From Diplonema papillatum (taxonomy: Eukaryota; Euglenozoa; Diplonemea; Diplonemida; Diplonemidae), in contig JAPJBO010000381.1 in assembly GCA_030068145.1 (NCBI GenBank), forward strand, positions 1-64,000: 64,000 nt of DNA. The letters run 5' to 3'. Of this stretch, positions 40,560 to 53,657 are shown piece after piece. Position 1 is the stretch's first letter. Each line of letters starts with the position of its first letter. The position numbers were made by a program, and so were the translations under genes. The notes beneath the pieces are model-generated. The model was given only the letters and a program-made list of their open reading frames with translations, made no database searches and was not told where the DNA came from.

Positions 40560-41379
40560 CAGGGGATTAGTTTCCGTTGCAGATTTAGACCGACGGTCTA
40601 AATCTGCAAACCGGACTTGCCGGGGGAAAAAAAAGAAATGTTCAAAAAACGGTGTCCAAAGTAAATATAGGCGGGGGGTGTGGTGTTTGTAGCCGAAGGC
40701 TGCTGAGCCTCCACTGCTGAGACCCAGCCGCTGATGTTCAATTGTGTTCAGCTTCGGGTCGGCAGGTTGCAGCTGCCACTGTGCTTCATTACCAGATGAA
40801 GGTCCTGTTTGCCAGTTGAGTATCCCACACGAGCTAAGAGTTGCCCACATATGATAAAGGGGGGCGGAGTTATTTTTGCCCAAATTTTCCGTCGCGCCTT
40901 CGGCGCGATGTTGCTAAAAATAACGCTAAAAATGTTGTTGTAAGCACGGCGGCGCACACCAAAACTGTGGACCTATTATCATAGGAATCATAGGAAAATA
41001 GGTCCCCAGGTCCACCCCCCTTCAGCTGCCTGATGAGACTGTCTGTTTACGATTTTGACTTTTTGGAGCGCGTCCCCATATGGCACCCAACCCCACAGGG
41101 AACCCAGAAGCATTCAGAAACCCCCGAAACGCTTGATCCAGACTGGTGTAGGTTGAAAAAACGCCCGCAAAATGTTGTCGCAAAACTGACGGGGTGACCA
41201 TAATTGACCCTAAAGGACCCATGAAGACCCCTCTTTTGCCGAACGAAGTTGTGGAGATGTGTCGGCTCCGCCCCAAGACGCTGTACATCGGCAAAAACGG
41301 CACCGAAACACCGCCCAAAACCACCCCATCGTAACGGTCTAAATCTGCAAACCCTGGAAGCCTTCAAACTAATACCCTG
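40560..41379 (-). mobile_element. hAT-type MITE, copy 2
   Basis: Same family as 25946-26708, in inverted orientation: CAGGGGATTAGTTTC at the left and CTAATACCCTG at the right. The subterminal hairpin (GCAGATTTAGACC with its complement) is at 40579-40611. A second, partial copy of the family's A-rich end follows directly at 41380-41440, so two copies are joined head to tail. No target duplication seen. Confidence 0.8.
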
Positions 41380-41777
41380 CTGACTTGGCCGGGAAAAAAA
41401 AAAAGTTCAAAAAACGTTGTTCAAAGTAAATAAAGGGGGGGGTCAGTGCTGATACTAATCCTGAGACCCAAAACGAAGTTGCTAACCCTGGGTGGGGGTG
41501 GGTACCCCCCGAGCCTTCAAGAATTAAATCTGAAAACCGAACCCGAAAGGGGTTCGGTTTCAAACATGCACGAGAGGCATTTTTTTCCTCTGATCATTTA
41601 TCTAAAGCTTCCCCAGTCCACCAAAGCGTGCGCGAGACTACCGTCGAACCGTCATAACCGAAACTGCAGGCGAAATTGCATGTTCCGCCGTCGGGGTCGT
41701 CGGAGGGTGTCCACCCCCGGCAGAACTTCAACTACAACCCATGCGCGCAGTCGGAGAACGAGAGCGGGCTGCTGACG

Positions 41778-42938
41778 ATGCTCGAGAGCATGCCGCCGAT
41801 CGAACGGCACCGGCGGCGGATTATTCTCCCGAACGGCGAGGTGAAGGGTGTCACTCCGCAGCCCGCGCGCGACGCTGCCAGGGACGGCGTCGCGGCGATC
41901 CACCTGACCGAGAGCAGCCTGGTGCGGTCGTGCCTCGAACTCTCCGGCCTCAGCGACATCAACCTGATCTTCGAGTCGAACCAATGCTCGGGCCATCCGA
42001 GCCGTGCTCCATGCGGCGAAGCTCCCTTCGCGACGATCAACACTAGCGACACGCAGCCTCGTCTGCGAGGCCCCTACAACAACTCCTTTAAAAGCAACTC
42101 ACGGTCCAACTCGACACCCCCGGGTCAGTCCAGCTCGGGCAGCGCGTCGTCCGGCGACAAGAAGGCCTGCGACAAACCGTCGTCCGGCGAAGGGTCGAGC
42201 GGCTCGGGCTCCGGCTCGTCGGGCTTCGCCACCGCGAAACAAAGCAGCGGCGGCAGCGACAACAACACGGCGCAGTCGCAATCTACGAACGCGTGCGGCG
42301 GTGGCGGCGGCGCCGCGTGCGGGACGCCGTACGCGCACCGCCGGTACGCCGGCGACGGGGGCCCCGAAGCCCGCCCCCCCAACGCGGGATCGTTTCCGTC
42401 GCAGGCCCGGGGCAGTGATCTCGAGTCGTCGAACGGGTGGGGCGGCAGCAGCCAGCGGACCACCGCGACGGCGATTGTCCGCCCCGCGAGGCAGCAATTC
42501 ACGCCCGGCGCCTGCCACCAGGGTTGTCCTTCTCCTCAGCCGCAGAGCGCTGCTGTGGTCTCGAACACCGGCCCGCAGCAGCTCGTCCAACTGGAGCCGA
42601 CGTACCTCTTCCCCCACCAGCAGCTGTTGCAAGCCCAGCCGGTGCACATGCAGCAGGTCGTCCGGCACGTCTACCCACAGTACAGCTCGCAGTACGGTCC
42701 ACAATACAGCCAGCAGTACGTGGTCCCGCAAGGACACTCCGTACAGTACGTGGCGCCCCCGCCGCCTCAGCAGGCGTCGGTGCTGATGCCGGTCGTATTC
42801 CAGCAAGGCGCCCCCACACCCCCGCGCGGCATGTCGACGATGACAATGGCGCCGCAGTACACACACGCACAGGCACCTCAGTACCAACAAGCCTACGCCA
42901 CGACAACGACCGCACCGGTGCTCCTCTCAGCTTGGTGA
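41778..42938 (+). CDS. Low-complexity Gly/Ser- and Gln/Tyr/Pro-rich protein
   Basis: The frame is open from 41658 to the TGA at 42936. The first in-frame ATG is 41778 (MLESMPPIERHRRR), giving 386 aa. A CTGCAG|G at 41669 could be a splice acceptor for a longer N-terminus. The first 100 residues are the only ordered-looking part. The middle is Ser/Gly-rich. The C-terminal 150 residues are Gln/Tyr/Pro/Val-rich (QQLLQAQPVHMQQVV, YSSQYGPQYSQQYV), as in prion-like domains of RNA-binding proteins. No domain recognised. Codon composition (high GC3) fits the other genes here. Confidence 0.6.
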   Translation: MLESMPPIERHRRRIILPNGEVKGVTPQPARDAARDGVAAIHLTESSLVRSCLELSGLSDINLIFESNQCSGHPSRAPCGEAPFATINTSDTQPRLRGPYNNSFKSNSRSNSTPPGQSSSGSASSGDKKACDKPSSGEGSSGSGSGSSGFATAKQSSGGSDNNTAQSQSTNACGGGGGAACGTPYAHRRYAGDGGPEARPPNAGSFPSQARGSDLESSNGWGGSSQRTTATAIVRPARQQFTPGACHQGCPSPQPQSAAVVSNTGPQQLVQLEPTYLFPHQQLLQAQPVHMQQVVRHVYPQYSSQYGPQYSQQYVVPQGHSVQYVAPPPPQQASVLMPVVFQQGAPTPPRGMSTMTMAPQYTHAQAPQYQQAYATTTTAPVLLSAW

Positions 42939-43230
42939 GAAAAGTCCACCAACAGTTTGCCGCATTTCGATGAGATACGTCCATCAAAAACAGGTCGCCG
43001 CATTTTGGTTAAGATGATGAGAGGATTTCGTAGGAGGGGTGTCCCAGTGCTTCTCTGAGCTTGGTGATATACATCCACCAGAAGGAGGTTGCCGAATTTT
43101 GGCTAAGATGATCCGCAAGAGGGGAGCCCCGGTGCTCCTCTGAGCTTGGTGAGATATGTCCACCAGAAGCAGGTTGCCGCGGTGAAGATAGTGCGAGGAT
43201 TTCGTAGGAGGGGTGCCCCGGCAGTCGGCG
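42915..43230. repeat. Three copies of a 104-bp unit
   Basis: Units contain GTGCT(C/T)CTCTGAGCTTGGTGA and GGTTGCCG. The first unit overlaps the last codons and stop of the preceding gene (VLLSAW), so the array seems to have grown from the gene's 3' end. Confidence 0.85.
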
Positions 43231-44113
43231 TTCGTAGCACAGTGCAGACGAAAAAGTCGATAGCCACTCTCTCTATGTTGTTTGAGGGGTGGGAGGTGTC
43301 GCTGGTCGAGTGTCCTTGGAGCCAGAGCCAAATTCATTCATCAGCAGACCCATCCATGACCAAATTCCCCGAAATCAGCGACACGAGCAACCTACAGACC
43401 CCCCCACCTCTAGAAATTTCGTCCCGACTGCGTTCTTCGGGCGAAAATTATAACTCTAAAAAGAAAAAACGCGTGTTGCCAATCATCGTTCGAGTGGCTT
43501 TAACCATACGGCAACGGTCTTTGGGGCGCACGTGGATACCGTATCCTGCTGGTGGTCCCGTGTAAACGGTGTTCAGTCGTAGACCCACTCGTGGTTTACA
43601 AAAAGAACCCGTTTCTTCAAGGTCGCCCGAGACTTTAGAATGCCAGATCCTCAATAGTACGACAGTGAGCCAGAAGCTGATGAGCAAGCGGGCTTGCTCA
43701 TTAGCTTTTATTCCAATCACTGACGGCATGGGTGGCTACTAGTGGGGTGTGCGACAAAGTGCAAGGTGTCCGGAGGCGTCACGATGTACTTGTGACAATG
43801 CCGACCAGGCACCAGCGCCAAAGAATATCCGCAGCCATTCCGTTTTACACCAGCGAACACCGAGGGACCGGGAAACTCCTTCCACTAACTATCTTTTACC
43901 GGGAGACAAGCGTGCTTTTTCCCCCGCGGGGAAACCATTTTTTACTTAGCTTAGATGATGTGATCCGGTGTACAAAGGGTGTACTCGGGAAGTACTTAGT
44001 GAGTTCATGGGAAGTTAAGTTTTTTTACTGTGGATCACACCATTAGACATACATGTACGCCTATATATTTTTTATAGGCGCATATAGGCAACAAAATAAT
44101 AGCATATAGGCGC
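43231..44113. other. No gene identified
   Basis: Short frames only. CCTATATATTTTTTATAGG near 44059 is a small palindrome. Confidence 0.45.
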
Positions 44114-44345
44114 ATACCTAGCCCCCCCCGTGCATAAGATGGATAGCCAAACCCCCTTGATTAAGATGGATAACGGGCGAGAATGCCCAATCCATCTTAA
44201 ACACGGGGGTGAGGTACCCCTGTGCAAAGTGACTACACGGTAGTCTACAGTGCCCCCGCGTTTAAGATGGATACCCCCCTTGATTAAGATGGATACCGCC
44301 AAAACCCGAGTTTTTTATCCATCTTATGCACGGGGGGGCTAGGTA
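44114..44345. mobile_element. 232-bp MITE with 31-bp inverted ends
   Basis: Starts ATACCTAGCCCCCCCCGTGC and ends with the inverse of the same sequence plus ATAAGATGGAT, one C-run indel apart. Internal copies of TTAAGATGGATA on both strands give it a nested hairpin structure. No coding capacity. No certain target duplication. Confidence 0.8.
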
Positions 44346-44839
44346 TAGGCGAAATAAATTCAGAAATAATATAAAATAATGCAGAAATATTCGAGAAATA
44401 TTCAAAAATAATATTTCATTACTATTTTCCTGTTGACTTCCCTGGCTGTTTTCTCGTGCAGAAACGCGGCTCTGTGCTGTCAGAAGCTGAGAAAGGCTGC
44501 TGGAACATGTTCGCGCGAAAAAAAACAGTGTCCCAAGGTCACGTAGTTAGGTTCGACTTTGACTACGTGATTTTGCTTGTGTGCATGATGAAGGCTGTCA
44601 CAGATTGGAGAATAGACGCATAGCTGGGTCCATGTGTGCTTCGCCTTCGTGCACAACAAAGGCTGTGTCATGCCGTCGAAACAGCAATTGTCCGCGTTTA
44701 GAGCACGTTCACCAAGAACAGGACATCTTCGCATCGAGTGTCGACAAGAGGTTGGTCAACGGTGGTCTAGTTTGCATGAGTGTGAAAACACGACTGCCAA
44801 CACTTACCCACGTTCTTATTCTTCCAGAACGGGAAAAGC

Positions 44840-45201
44840 ATGGTCAAGAGAAAGCTGGTCGTTTCTGACGCTTCGTCTGGGTCGTCTGACGCGGTCGCAA
44901 CAACGACCGAGTCTGACAACGAAGAGCCCGAAGCCGAAAGACCAGCGAAGACAGAAAGTCGTCCGAAAAGAAGCCAGTGCCAAAGCGCAAACGAGGTCGC
45001 CCTAAGGGCAGCAAACACAAGCCGAAAGGCAATGCTTTCGCGCTGACCTTGCCTGCAGCGCAGCCGACGCAAACCCGACAACGACAAGCCGACGACGACA
45101 GCCAAAAACGCCGCCAGGTAAGAAGCACGACTCACGCGGCTGACATGGCATCAAGCACGTTGGAGTGGCTGCATGGCAAGTGCAGCAATTTGCAGCTGTA
45201 G
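44840..45201 (+). pseudogene. AT-hook protein, frame changed (or with a missed intron)
   Basis: The ATG at 44840 opens an acidic Ser/Asp/Glu-rich N-terminus (MVKRKLVVSDASSGSSDAV). The following basic segment that carries the AT-hook KRKRGRPKGSKHKPKG (about 44980-45030) is in another frame, so the two halves overlap out of phase around 44950. The second frame passes a strong splice-donor-like CCAG|GTAAGA at 45117 and ends at the TAG at 45199. Either a frameshift or an unrecognised intron joins them. The AT-hook suggests binding to AT-rich DNA in the nucleus. Confidence 0.5.
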
Positions 45202-45425
45202 CGGCCTACGGCAACTCCACGTGGCAAGTTTATGGTTTGCCCGGTTTATCCGCCGGGTCTCCGACCTAAGTTTTCCAGTCAGCCAACCCTAACATGTCGT
45301 TATTGGCACTTTCAGCTCGTTGGCTACCGGATCATCGGGTTTGCGCACGAATTCCGCACAAAACAGCGCGTTTCTGCACGACTCTCGGTCCAGATGGTGA
45401 CCAGGAATATTTTCGAATAAAATAC

Positions 45426-45632
45426 CCCCCGCCATACTCAAGCCTCTACGGTCAACCGGAGACTTTAAAATACCGACCTTCTAATCCACAAATAACGCTA
45501 AAATATTCCTGGTCCCCATCTGGGCTGCACCCTCTCACTTTTCTCAACCCCCCGCCATACTCAAGCCTCTACGGTCAACCGGAGACTTTGAAATACCGAC
45601 CTTCTAATCCACAAATAACGCTAAAATATTGC
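45426..45632. repeat. 83-bp direct repeat, 123-bp period
   Basis: Two nearly identical copies (CCCCGCCATACTCAAGCCTC ... AACGCTAAAATATT). TATATTTCGCC-type repeats follow at 45650-45725. Confidence 0.85.
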
Positions 45633-46007
45633 ACAAAAATAATGCGCAGTTTATTTCGCCTATATGCCTATATTTAGCCCATATTTAGCCTATATTTCGC
45701 CTATATGAGCCTATATTTCGCCTATGTATGATTAGAGACCTGTTTGAGGGCCAACACTCTTTTTTATGGTAACAAGCTTGCTTGTCTGTATCAAAAAGTG
45801 TCGGATTGCAGCGTACTGTGTTAAATCACTCAAAACAGGGTTTAAACATACACACAAACAAAACCGTATTTTTTTACGTGGTTCGTACATTTTGTTCCCG
45901 ACGACAGCGAAAGGAAGAAAGGAGAAATCCGATCTAAGACATGCCCACATTATCTTGTCGTCATTATTTGCCTGTGCACATGCTATGGACACACATACAC
46001 ACACCCA

Positions 46008-47381
<1,374 letters not shown>

Positions 47382-47447
47382 ACAAGTGATTGCTTGTTAT
47401 ATAACAAGTGATTGCTTGTTATATAACAAGTGATTGCTTGTTATAAC
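47382..47447. repeat. Palindromic tandem repeat ATAACAAGTGATTGCTTGTTAT
   Basis: Three adjacent copies of a 22-bp unit, each itself an interrupted palindrome (ATAACAAG / CTTGTTAT), plus a partial fourth copy. Confidence 0.9.
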
Positions 47448-47639
47448 AAGTGTTTGGTTGCAATTTCATAAGGAACCTGGGGTTTGCACCTACCTACGAG
47501 AGAAAATCAGCGATCTGCAAGACACAAGGCTCCACCTGGGCCAGACAAAAATATCGGGGAGTTTCGGGGAAATTCGGGGAGTTTCGGGGTATTTCCCTTG
47601 TGACGACCACTTTCCCTGCAGCCGGCCATGGCGGGGAGG

Positions 47640-47998
47640 GGGCTACGCTATTATGGCCCTACCTTGCGCAGAGCGGTCCCGTGTTCGGTTATGCCCCGAA
47701 GACGAAGATAGAGGCTGAGAAGGAAGGACAGACTGGGAGGTACAGTCTGACACGTTTTGACACAGGTAGCTACAGGATCCGCTGCGGTAAAGAGAGCAGG
47801 AACCGTTCCACCAGAGGTCGCGCGGGTACAGAGACGATGCTCGTGCTCGAGTCGCAGTTGGGAACGAACAGGCACGCCTTCAATGATGAGGTCTGGGGGA
47901 TGGACGTATTTTCCACGTATGGGGAGGAAAGGATCGGACGCGCTGGTGGGACGCCTTCGAAGAAGGCACCTCCGGCAAGAAAGGGCAGAAGAGGGTAA
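47640..47998 (+). CDS. Possible coding segment, unrecognised
   Basis: The frame ending at the TAA at 47996 has balanced composition (TGRYSLTRFDTGSYRIR, HAFNDEVWGMDVFSTYGEE) and a basic tail (SKKAPPARKGRRG), unlike the repeat-driven frames nearby. The only in-frame ATGs are late (47840 and after), so if real it would be an internal or last exon. No homology recognised. Confidence 0.25.
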
Positions 47999-49029
47999 AT
48001 TTAGTGGGCGGCGGAGACCCAGTGCATGGAGGTTGGAGGTGGCGTGCCCGGATCTGCTTGAACCGAGCATTGAACCGAGCACGGCGATCGTCAGAGAGGC
48101 CGGGCACGGTGTCCAGTGAAAACGGCTCGAATTGCCTCGGCGAATTGCTCTTCCGGCTCTCCCCAAGAAGAAGACCCCTCCGCTTTCACGATGGACTGCT
48201 CCCAGTCGCAAACAGGGTTTCTGGATGGAACTCCCGCACTGCGTTGCTCAGTTCCGCCCGCTCTCGGCTACGCAGTTTTTCAGCCCATCCCTCGAATTTG
48301 TGCGGTCTGCTGCAGCTGCTCACGATGGCCACCATTCTTCGGCTTTTCTCTGTGCCGCTTTGCTGGCTGACATCCGGACTCTTGCAGTACTCTGACTGCA
48401 CGTAGTCAATTTTAGGTGCAGTTCTGGTGTAATCTTGCGGATTTTGGTTACCCCTGGTACCGAAAACCTGAGCATGCTACCGTTACACTACCGTTACGCT
48501 ACCGTTACGCACCCGGGACCAGCTTGATTGAGATGGTTTTCAACACTATTCTGAGTCCAGTGTCCCAGTCTTGTGATCCGAGGGTGTGTTCTGGGGTCGT
48601 AACCACCCTGGATGTCGTTCTCTGTGTGCTCCAACAAGTCGACAAGGGAAATATTCTTGCTAGAACATGGCAGCTTTCTTGGGTGCACCACCCTGAGTGT
48701 ACGGACCTTGGACTTTTCAGGAGCATCTGGGTGGGATATTATGGTCCCCTGAGTGCTTTTCTGCCCGCCAGATGTTGTGTGCTGCCAGTAGGGGTAATTT
48801 TCTGGCAGTCTCGGGCTTCGGAAGGCGTAACGGTAACAGTCAATCTCGCTCCCCGAAATGGGCAAAGCCCCCTGATTTTGTTAACGTTCGTTAACAGGCC
48901 GAAAACCCTCCTTTTTTGGCTTTGTTGTGAGTGCATACAAACCCCTGATGCTGGAAAAGCCAGTCTTTCGGCACACTGCCCTCTGCTTTAGCAACCACGT
49001 CACGGTGTTTCCCTACAAACACACGCCTT
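47999..49029. other. No gene confidently identified
   Basis: A 190-codon plus-strand frame (48416-48991) and overlapping minus-strand frames lack convincing features. CTACCGTTACGCTACC repeats lie at 48477-48515. Confidence 0.4.
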
Positions 49030-49032
49030 TAG

Positions 49033-49359
49033 AATCGCCCCCTCGTCTACCATTGCAAAGATAAGCAACCCTCACGAGCGCAAACCCGCACACCTGGACA
49101 AAACAAAAACGAGAACAAGAAGTCCGCGACATGGGAAGCGATGGGCATCCTACACTTCCCGACAAACATTCGACACGACATGCTATCCTTCGAACTCCGG
49201 ACCAAACATGTTGATTTTCAACTGAAACCTCTCCGTCCGCCGCCTCTTCCACCAGTTCCTGAAGTTCTGACGAACGACACAATACACATTGCTCGTGCCG
49301 ACGACCTGTGGAAACAGGCCACCCAAAAGTTGGACTCGACTTCGCAACGTGGGCTTTAG
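49033..49359 (+). CDS. Possible exon, unrecognised
   Basis: The open frame after a TAG at 49030 runs to the TAG at 49357. It reads KSATWEAMGILHFPTNIRH, then HVDFQLKPLRPPPLPPVPEV, and ends DDLWKQATQKLDS. The mixed composition looks protein-like. The ATG at 49141 is the first possible start. No domain recognised, and the antisense frame is also open, so confidence is low. Confidence 0.25.
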   Translation, partial: NRPLVYHCKDKQPSRAQTRTPGQNKNENKKSATWEAMGILHFPTNIRHDMLSFELRTKHVDFQLKPLRPPPLPPVPEVLTNDTIHIARADDLWKQATQKLDSTSQRGL

Positions 49360-50920
49360 TGAGCACAGCGGCAAAAAGACAGCCAGAAGTATTTTGGTAG
49401 CCCGCAATGTCTGCAAGCAGGGTTTAGTTTGCCGGACACGGCAGTTGGTCTGTCTGTGTCCAATTCCTTTCTTCCATTTGCACCGCAGAACATAGCCATC
49501 TCGCGCAAACTCCTTTGGGACCTAGGTGCAGGGACTGGGAGAGCTTTCCGTCTTTGTTTCTTCTGTCACAGCTTGATCCGTCAGCCAATTGTATGCGAGA
49601 GTAGAGTAATTCCTTCACAAAACTTGTCATATGACGCGTAGGTACTTGTCATATGACAAGTAAATACGTGGCGCAAACCTAGCATTCGATGACTTGATGC
49701 CAGCATCAAACATGCATGGAAAGCTGACATACCGTTATTGGAACAATGTTGAACTGGACTAAAGCTGGAACGGGTTGATGACAGCCGGGTAAAACCTGGG
49801 ACGCCTGAGTATGTAGGACTAGCTAACATCCTTCAGCCCGTGCCGCTGTCACAGGATGCAGGACTGCCACTCGTAGATACGATGGCACGTCTTGCCTTGG
49901 GGCGAGCTGATCATTGAGCAGGCGAACGTCCCCCACAGTACGCAAACCCCGAAAAAGCCGAACCGGGTAAACTCCGGGACACTCAAGTCCATTAATGGGG
50001 GTGTCCCAGGGTTTACTCAGCATCACTCCAATTTACAGTATTACGCAGACCCTAATAGTACCGAACATTGCATTTCCCTGGGGTTGCCTGTGTGCCTGGT
50101 TGTCGAGCTACGAACTAGCACGTTCTTGCAATCCCCCCCGCCAGAGAACGAACCGTGCGTTCGTCGATGATCGACGAACAGCGGGGTTTTCAGGGGGTGG
50201 GGGTTTTCTTCTTCGTGTCTCAAGCCACCCCTCTACAAGCTTTCGCAAGCAGCGTCCACCTGGATGAAACCCGGACAGGTAGACACCCCTAAGCATTTTT
50301 GTTCTTCTCTCTATTTCTTCGTTCTCACCCGTCTTTGGAGCTACCTCTTTGCGGGCGGCTCACACAATCACCCCCTGAAGGACGAGTCGATGAATTCGAG
50401 TGAGTTGCAGACGTGCGGGTGGCTGCTTTGGCTGTGTGCTAGCCCAACGGGTTGGTTCAACGGTTTGCAGCACCCCCACAATCAAAAAATAAGCAAAACT
50501 GTTCTTCAACATGTCTCACACGGCGGACTCCCCCACCGGTTGGGGGAGTGAATGCGGGAGTGAAAAAGTGCGGGAGTGGCACTCCCGCAATGCGGGAGTG
50601 GCACTCCCGCAATGTATATGAAGCTACTTCTCTGATACGCCGCCTGCTTCGCAGGAACGAGAAGATTGCCGCAACTCACAACGGAGGAAACGTGCTGCGA
50701 AACAACAGGTAACGCTGCAGCGGAATCGTTCACCGATAAGAACCCATTGGTAGTTGTGTAGTTTTTGCCAACGCACGGGGTGTCGAAATCCACGAGCGCA
50801 CCTGTGCAAAAAACCCCGCATGCCATCAAAATACCTAGCCAGTCCTATCTGCCCGGCGAGCTACGAGGGCACAAACCTTTTCCTTTCCCCCCCCGTCTCT
50901 TTTCCATTCTTGCATTTCAG
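49360..50920. other. No gene identified
   Basis: Contains a perfect palindrome ACTTGTCATATGACAAGT at about 49645-49662 with a half-copy 20 bp before it. A pair of GCGGGAGTGGCACTCCCGC hairpins in tandem lies at about 50571-50610. Confidence 0.5.
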
Positions 50921-51229
50921 GCCTGCATGCCCCATCAAAAGCAATCGAAAAGAAAGCAAAAGAGCGTTTTACCACCTTGCGGTGTCACGGGATGTTTGGC
51001 AGCCGCTGCTAAACAGTGCATGCTAATCCATGTGGTTGCAGCAAGCAGCTCTCAGAAACGACCGGGGACCACGGGCACGCCAATGCCCTCGAAAGTGAAA
51101 AACGGGCACACGAGCCCGCCCTCGTACTCGCCGACTCAGTCTCTGGAATCACAAGAAAGCCAGACCCCGCTGGCTCCACAAATGCTCGACCTTGACGACG
51201 CAATGGCAGGTGACGACGTCATCCGATAA
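50921..51229 (+). CDS. Member of the DDV(I/F)(K/R)-ending family, probable last exon
   Basis: After a good splice acceptor (TTCTTGCATTTCAG, 50907-50920) the frame reads MPHQKQSKRKQKSV from the ATG at 50927. It contains a short Cys cluster (CGVTGCLAAAAKQC), then a Ser/Pro/Gln-rich tail, and ends LDLDDAMAGDDVIR before the TAA. The C-terminus and the 3' flank (CAGTGCATGTTAATCCACGTG, then AAAAGAACTCAATGCT) match the two Cys/His-rich genes at 61.9-63.9 kb, so it is a diverged relative. Function unknown. Confidence 0.45.
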   Translation, partial: ACMPHQKQSKRKQKSVLPPCGVTGCLAAAAKQCMLIHVVAASSSQKRPGTTGTPMPSKVKNGHTSPPSYSPTQSLESQESQTPLAPQMLDLDDAMAGDDVIR

Positions 51230-51421
51230 CCTGACTTTCAAGGCAGTGCATGTTAATCCACGTGGTTCATGTACTTAAAAGAACTCAATGCTAAACAAAC
51301 ATAACGTGGGCGGCGCCGAAGCTTTACCAGCTTCGGCTGACACCATTTGCGCACTTAACCATGGTTAAGAAGACGACTGAAAGCACAGACACAAAGATAG
51401 CTCAAAGCATTTGCAAAATAA

Positions 51422-53657
51422 CACGAAAAGCCTCTAGGCAAAACCCCGCTTTCACATTTCTTCCCCCTAGCCTGTCGAAGTAGGTACCGGACGGCCTCTC
51501 GGCACACTTTGCGAGACGTAATACCCGGTGACCGGGGCAAAAATCAAGCGGCCACGCTTTTTAAAGCGAACCACACGCATGACAAGCACCGCAACCTGGG
51601 CTACACGGCGAATCTCGGAAGCTGGAGTTTTTTTGTGTGGCCAACGATGGTTTTTTGTTGTCCACTCTTCTCCTATTCTCTATGTACGTACTTGGGAACA
51701 GAGTGTGTGTAATGTGCACTCGCACACTCTGTGGCTGGAGTTCACCGTGTACAGAGCGTCGGAAAGATATATTCTTTCTGAACCACCGCGCCCAGATGTG
51801 GAAATTGTCAAACGCGGAAACCGCGTCCAACGCACATGGGGGGGGATATAAATGACACGCGCTTTGTCCCGTTAGCGGGGTCTCTTTCAAAAGTAAAGTT
51901 AACTCTAAAAGTTCACATATACTCTCTTCTGCTTGCTCCCCCCTCAAATATTTCGAAGCATACCACGCCGAATTAAAAAGGCCCACAAGAGGCGGGGAAC
52001 TGCGCGGGCTTGCTGAGGCGCGGGTTTCGTGCCGGACGAGGGGGCATGAGCGAACAGTCGCAACCCGCCGCCAAGCCCTGGGTTGCCGCGCGCTGTTTCG
52101 TCGGCAAAAGTCGACATCTAAAAAAAAAGGAAAAAGACATAGCTCAACCCAATCAACTCCCGCTAGTAGACTAGATCTGCCAAAAAGGAAACAACTGCCT
52201 TCGGGCTAGAATTGACAGGGGGAAAATGGAAAACGTCGCCAGACATCAAACTGACGCAAACCGTCGACCGCACAATATCCTTGCCTCTTTGGCATAACGC
52301 CGACCCATGCGAGACTGCGAGACTTACTCCGCGCAAAGTCTTTGGACGATAAACGATAGAACCCAATAAAACACCTTCTACACCAGGGGCGGTGGCCATG
52401 CATGCTACGAGGATCCTGCGGAGCTCGCGTTGCAAGAAAGTCCAGTTCCCAGCCCTTCCAAGAAGCAACCGCGACGGACACCATGTTCGCGTGTGCGTGG
52501 GCGACGCTACCCGACGGCGAACCGCCGTTCAACATGCATAAGCATCCGTTTCCAGGCACGCAGGCATGCATGACCACCGCCCCTGGTGCACAGTACCGTA
52601 GAAGCCCCAAACCGGGGGTTTCGGCTCAAAGCCTCGTTTTTGCTCGGTTTCAGACAAAGTGCTGAATTCCCTGGAGAACCCCCGGAAAGAAGAACACATA
52701 CAAGCAATCACCGACTTCCACACGACCCCAATTGGTTGTAGAAAATTGATTAAACCACAAATGGAGACATTCCGTTCCAGTCTTTTTCGCAGAAGGACGC
52801 AGTGGGTTTGTCTTGAGAGAACGCACGTAGCTTGCCCAGCCGTGCTGGTTGCACAGCCAACTTATGTTGCGCTATTCGACCTGGAAAAGGGAAGGGACTT
52901 GGCCCGCGAGGCAGCACGGTTTTCCGTGCAGAGATGCAATATCCACTGCCTCGCGCGGTCATGCCCCCATTCTTCGCTTCGCTGCGTCAGCTTTTAGTGG
53001 GCGGACCTGTGTGTCCACACGCAGTTCTTTGCGAACCTTGTCGAATCCGACAACGGCTAAACTGGGCATCGCGAGTGTGTAGAGAGAGTGGGCCCATTTG
53101 GTCTGGAGAGGGGGTTGCACTGTTTTCTCTCCTTTTTCAGCTTTCTTATTGGGCAGCTGGCGGCATTTTCGAGTGAATGGTCATCAAAGCCCTACCGGAA
53201 ACGAAAAATCCAACGGACCGTTGAACCAAGCATATATATATCAGCGAGACGTGCAATCGTCCAAGTGCTTCTTATCCACTTCACGTTTGTCGTCCGATTG
53301 GGCTTTTCTTGGCATGGACTTGCTCTCGGTGTCATCGACGCACGTGTCGTGATGCACGTGTCGTCACGCACGGTTGTCCCTTTGAGCGTTAAGTGAAACA
53401 CCGCAAGCTTCCCTCTCCGTCCTTGTGGCGGCTACCGTCGAGTATTTCTTACTGCTTTTCATACTTTTTCTAGCCCTGTGCAGTACCTGAGAAATATTTA
53501 ATCTTTAGCCATACTTAAACATTCTTTGTTCTTGGTGGGTGATCGACACTGGATCGGTACACATCCACACTAGCCAGGATCAGACAGTATCTACCTGGCC
53601 GCGTGGAGAAAGTGTTCTCTCGTAGCAGCGTAGGTACTGGGTACTGGTGCCGACAGG
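51422..53657. repeat. Segmental duplication, copy 1 (with empty piggyBac site)
   Basis: About 2.24 kb repeated at 55107-59099 at about 98-99% identity with a few 2-11 bp indels. It keeps the uninterrupted TTAA (51899-51902) into which the piggyBac-like element of copy 2 has inserted. Inside are several short frames on both strands (for example 52659-52997 plus), which are equally open in both copies. Because the copies are nearly identical this is no evidence of coding. I recognise no gene in it. Confidence 0.95.

Noticed and set aside
52163..53396. Genes in the segmental duplication inferred from conserved frames
   Set aside because: The two copies are almost identical DNA, so shared open frames carry no evolutionary signal, and none has a recognised domain.
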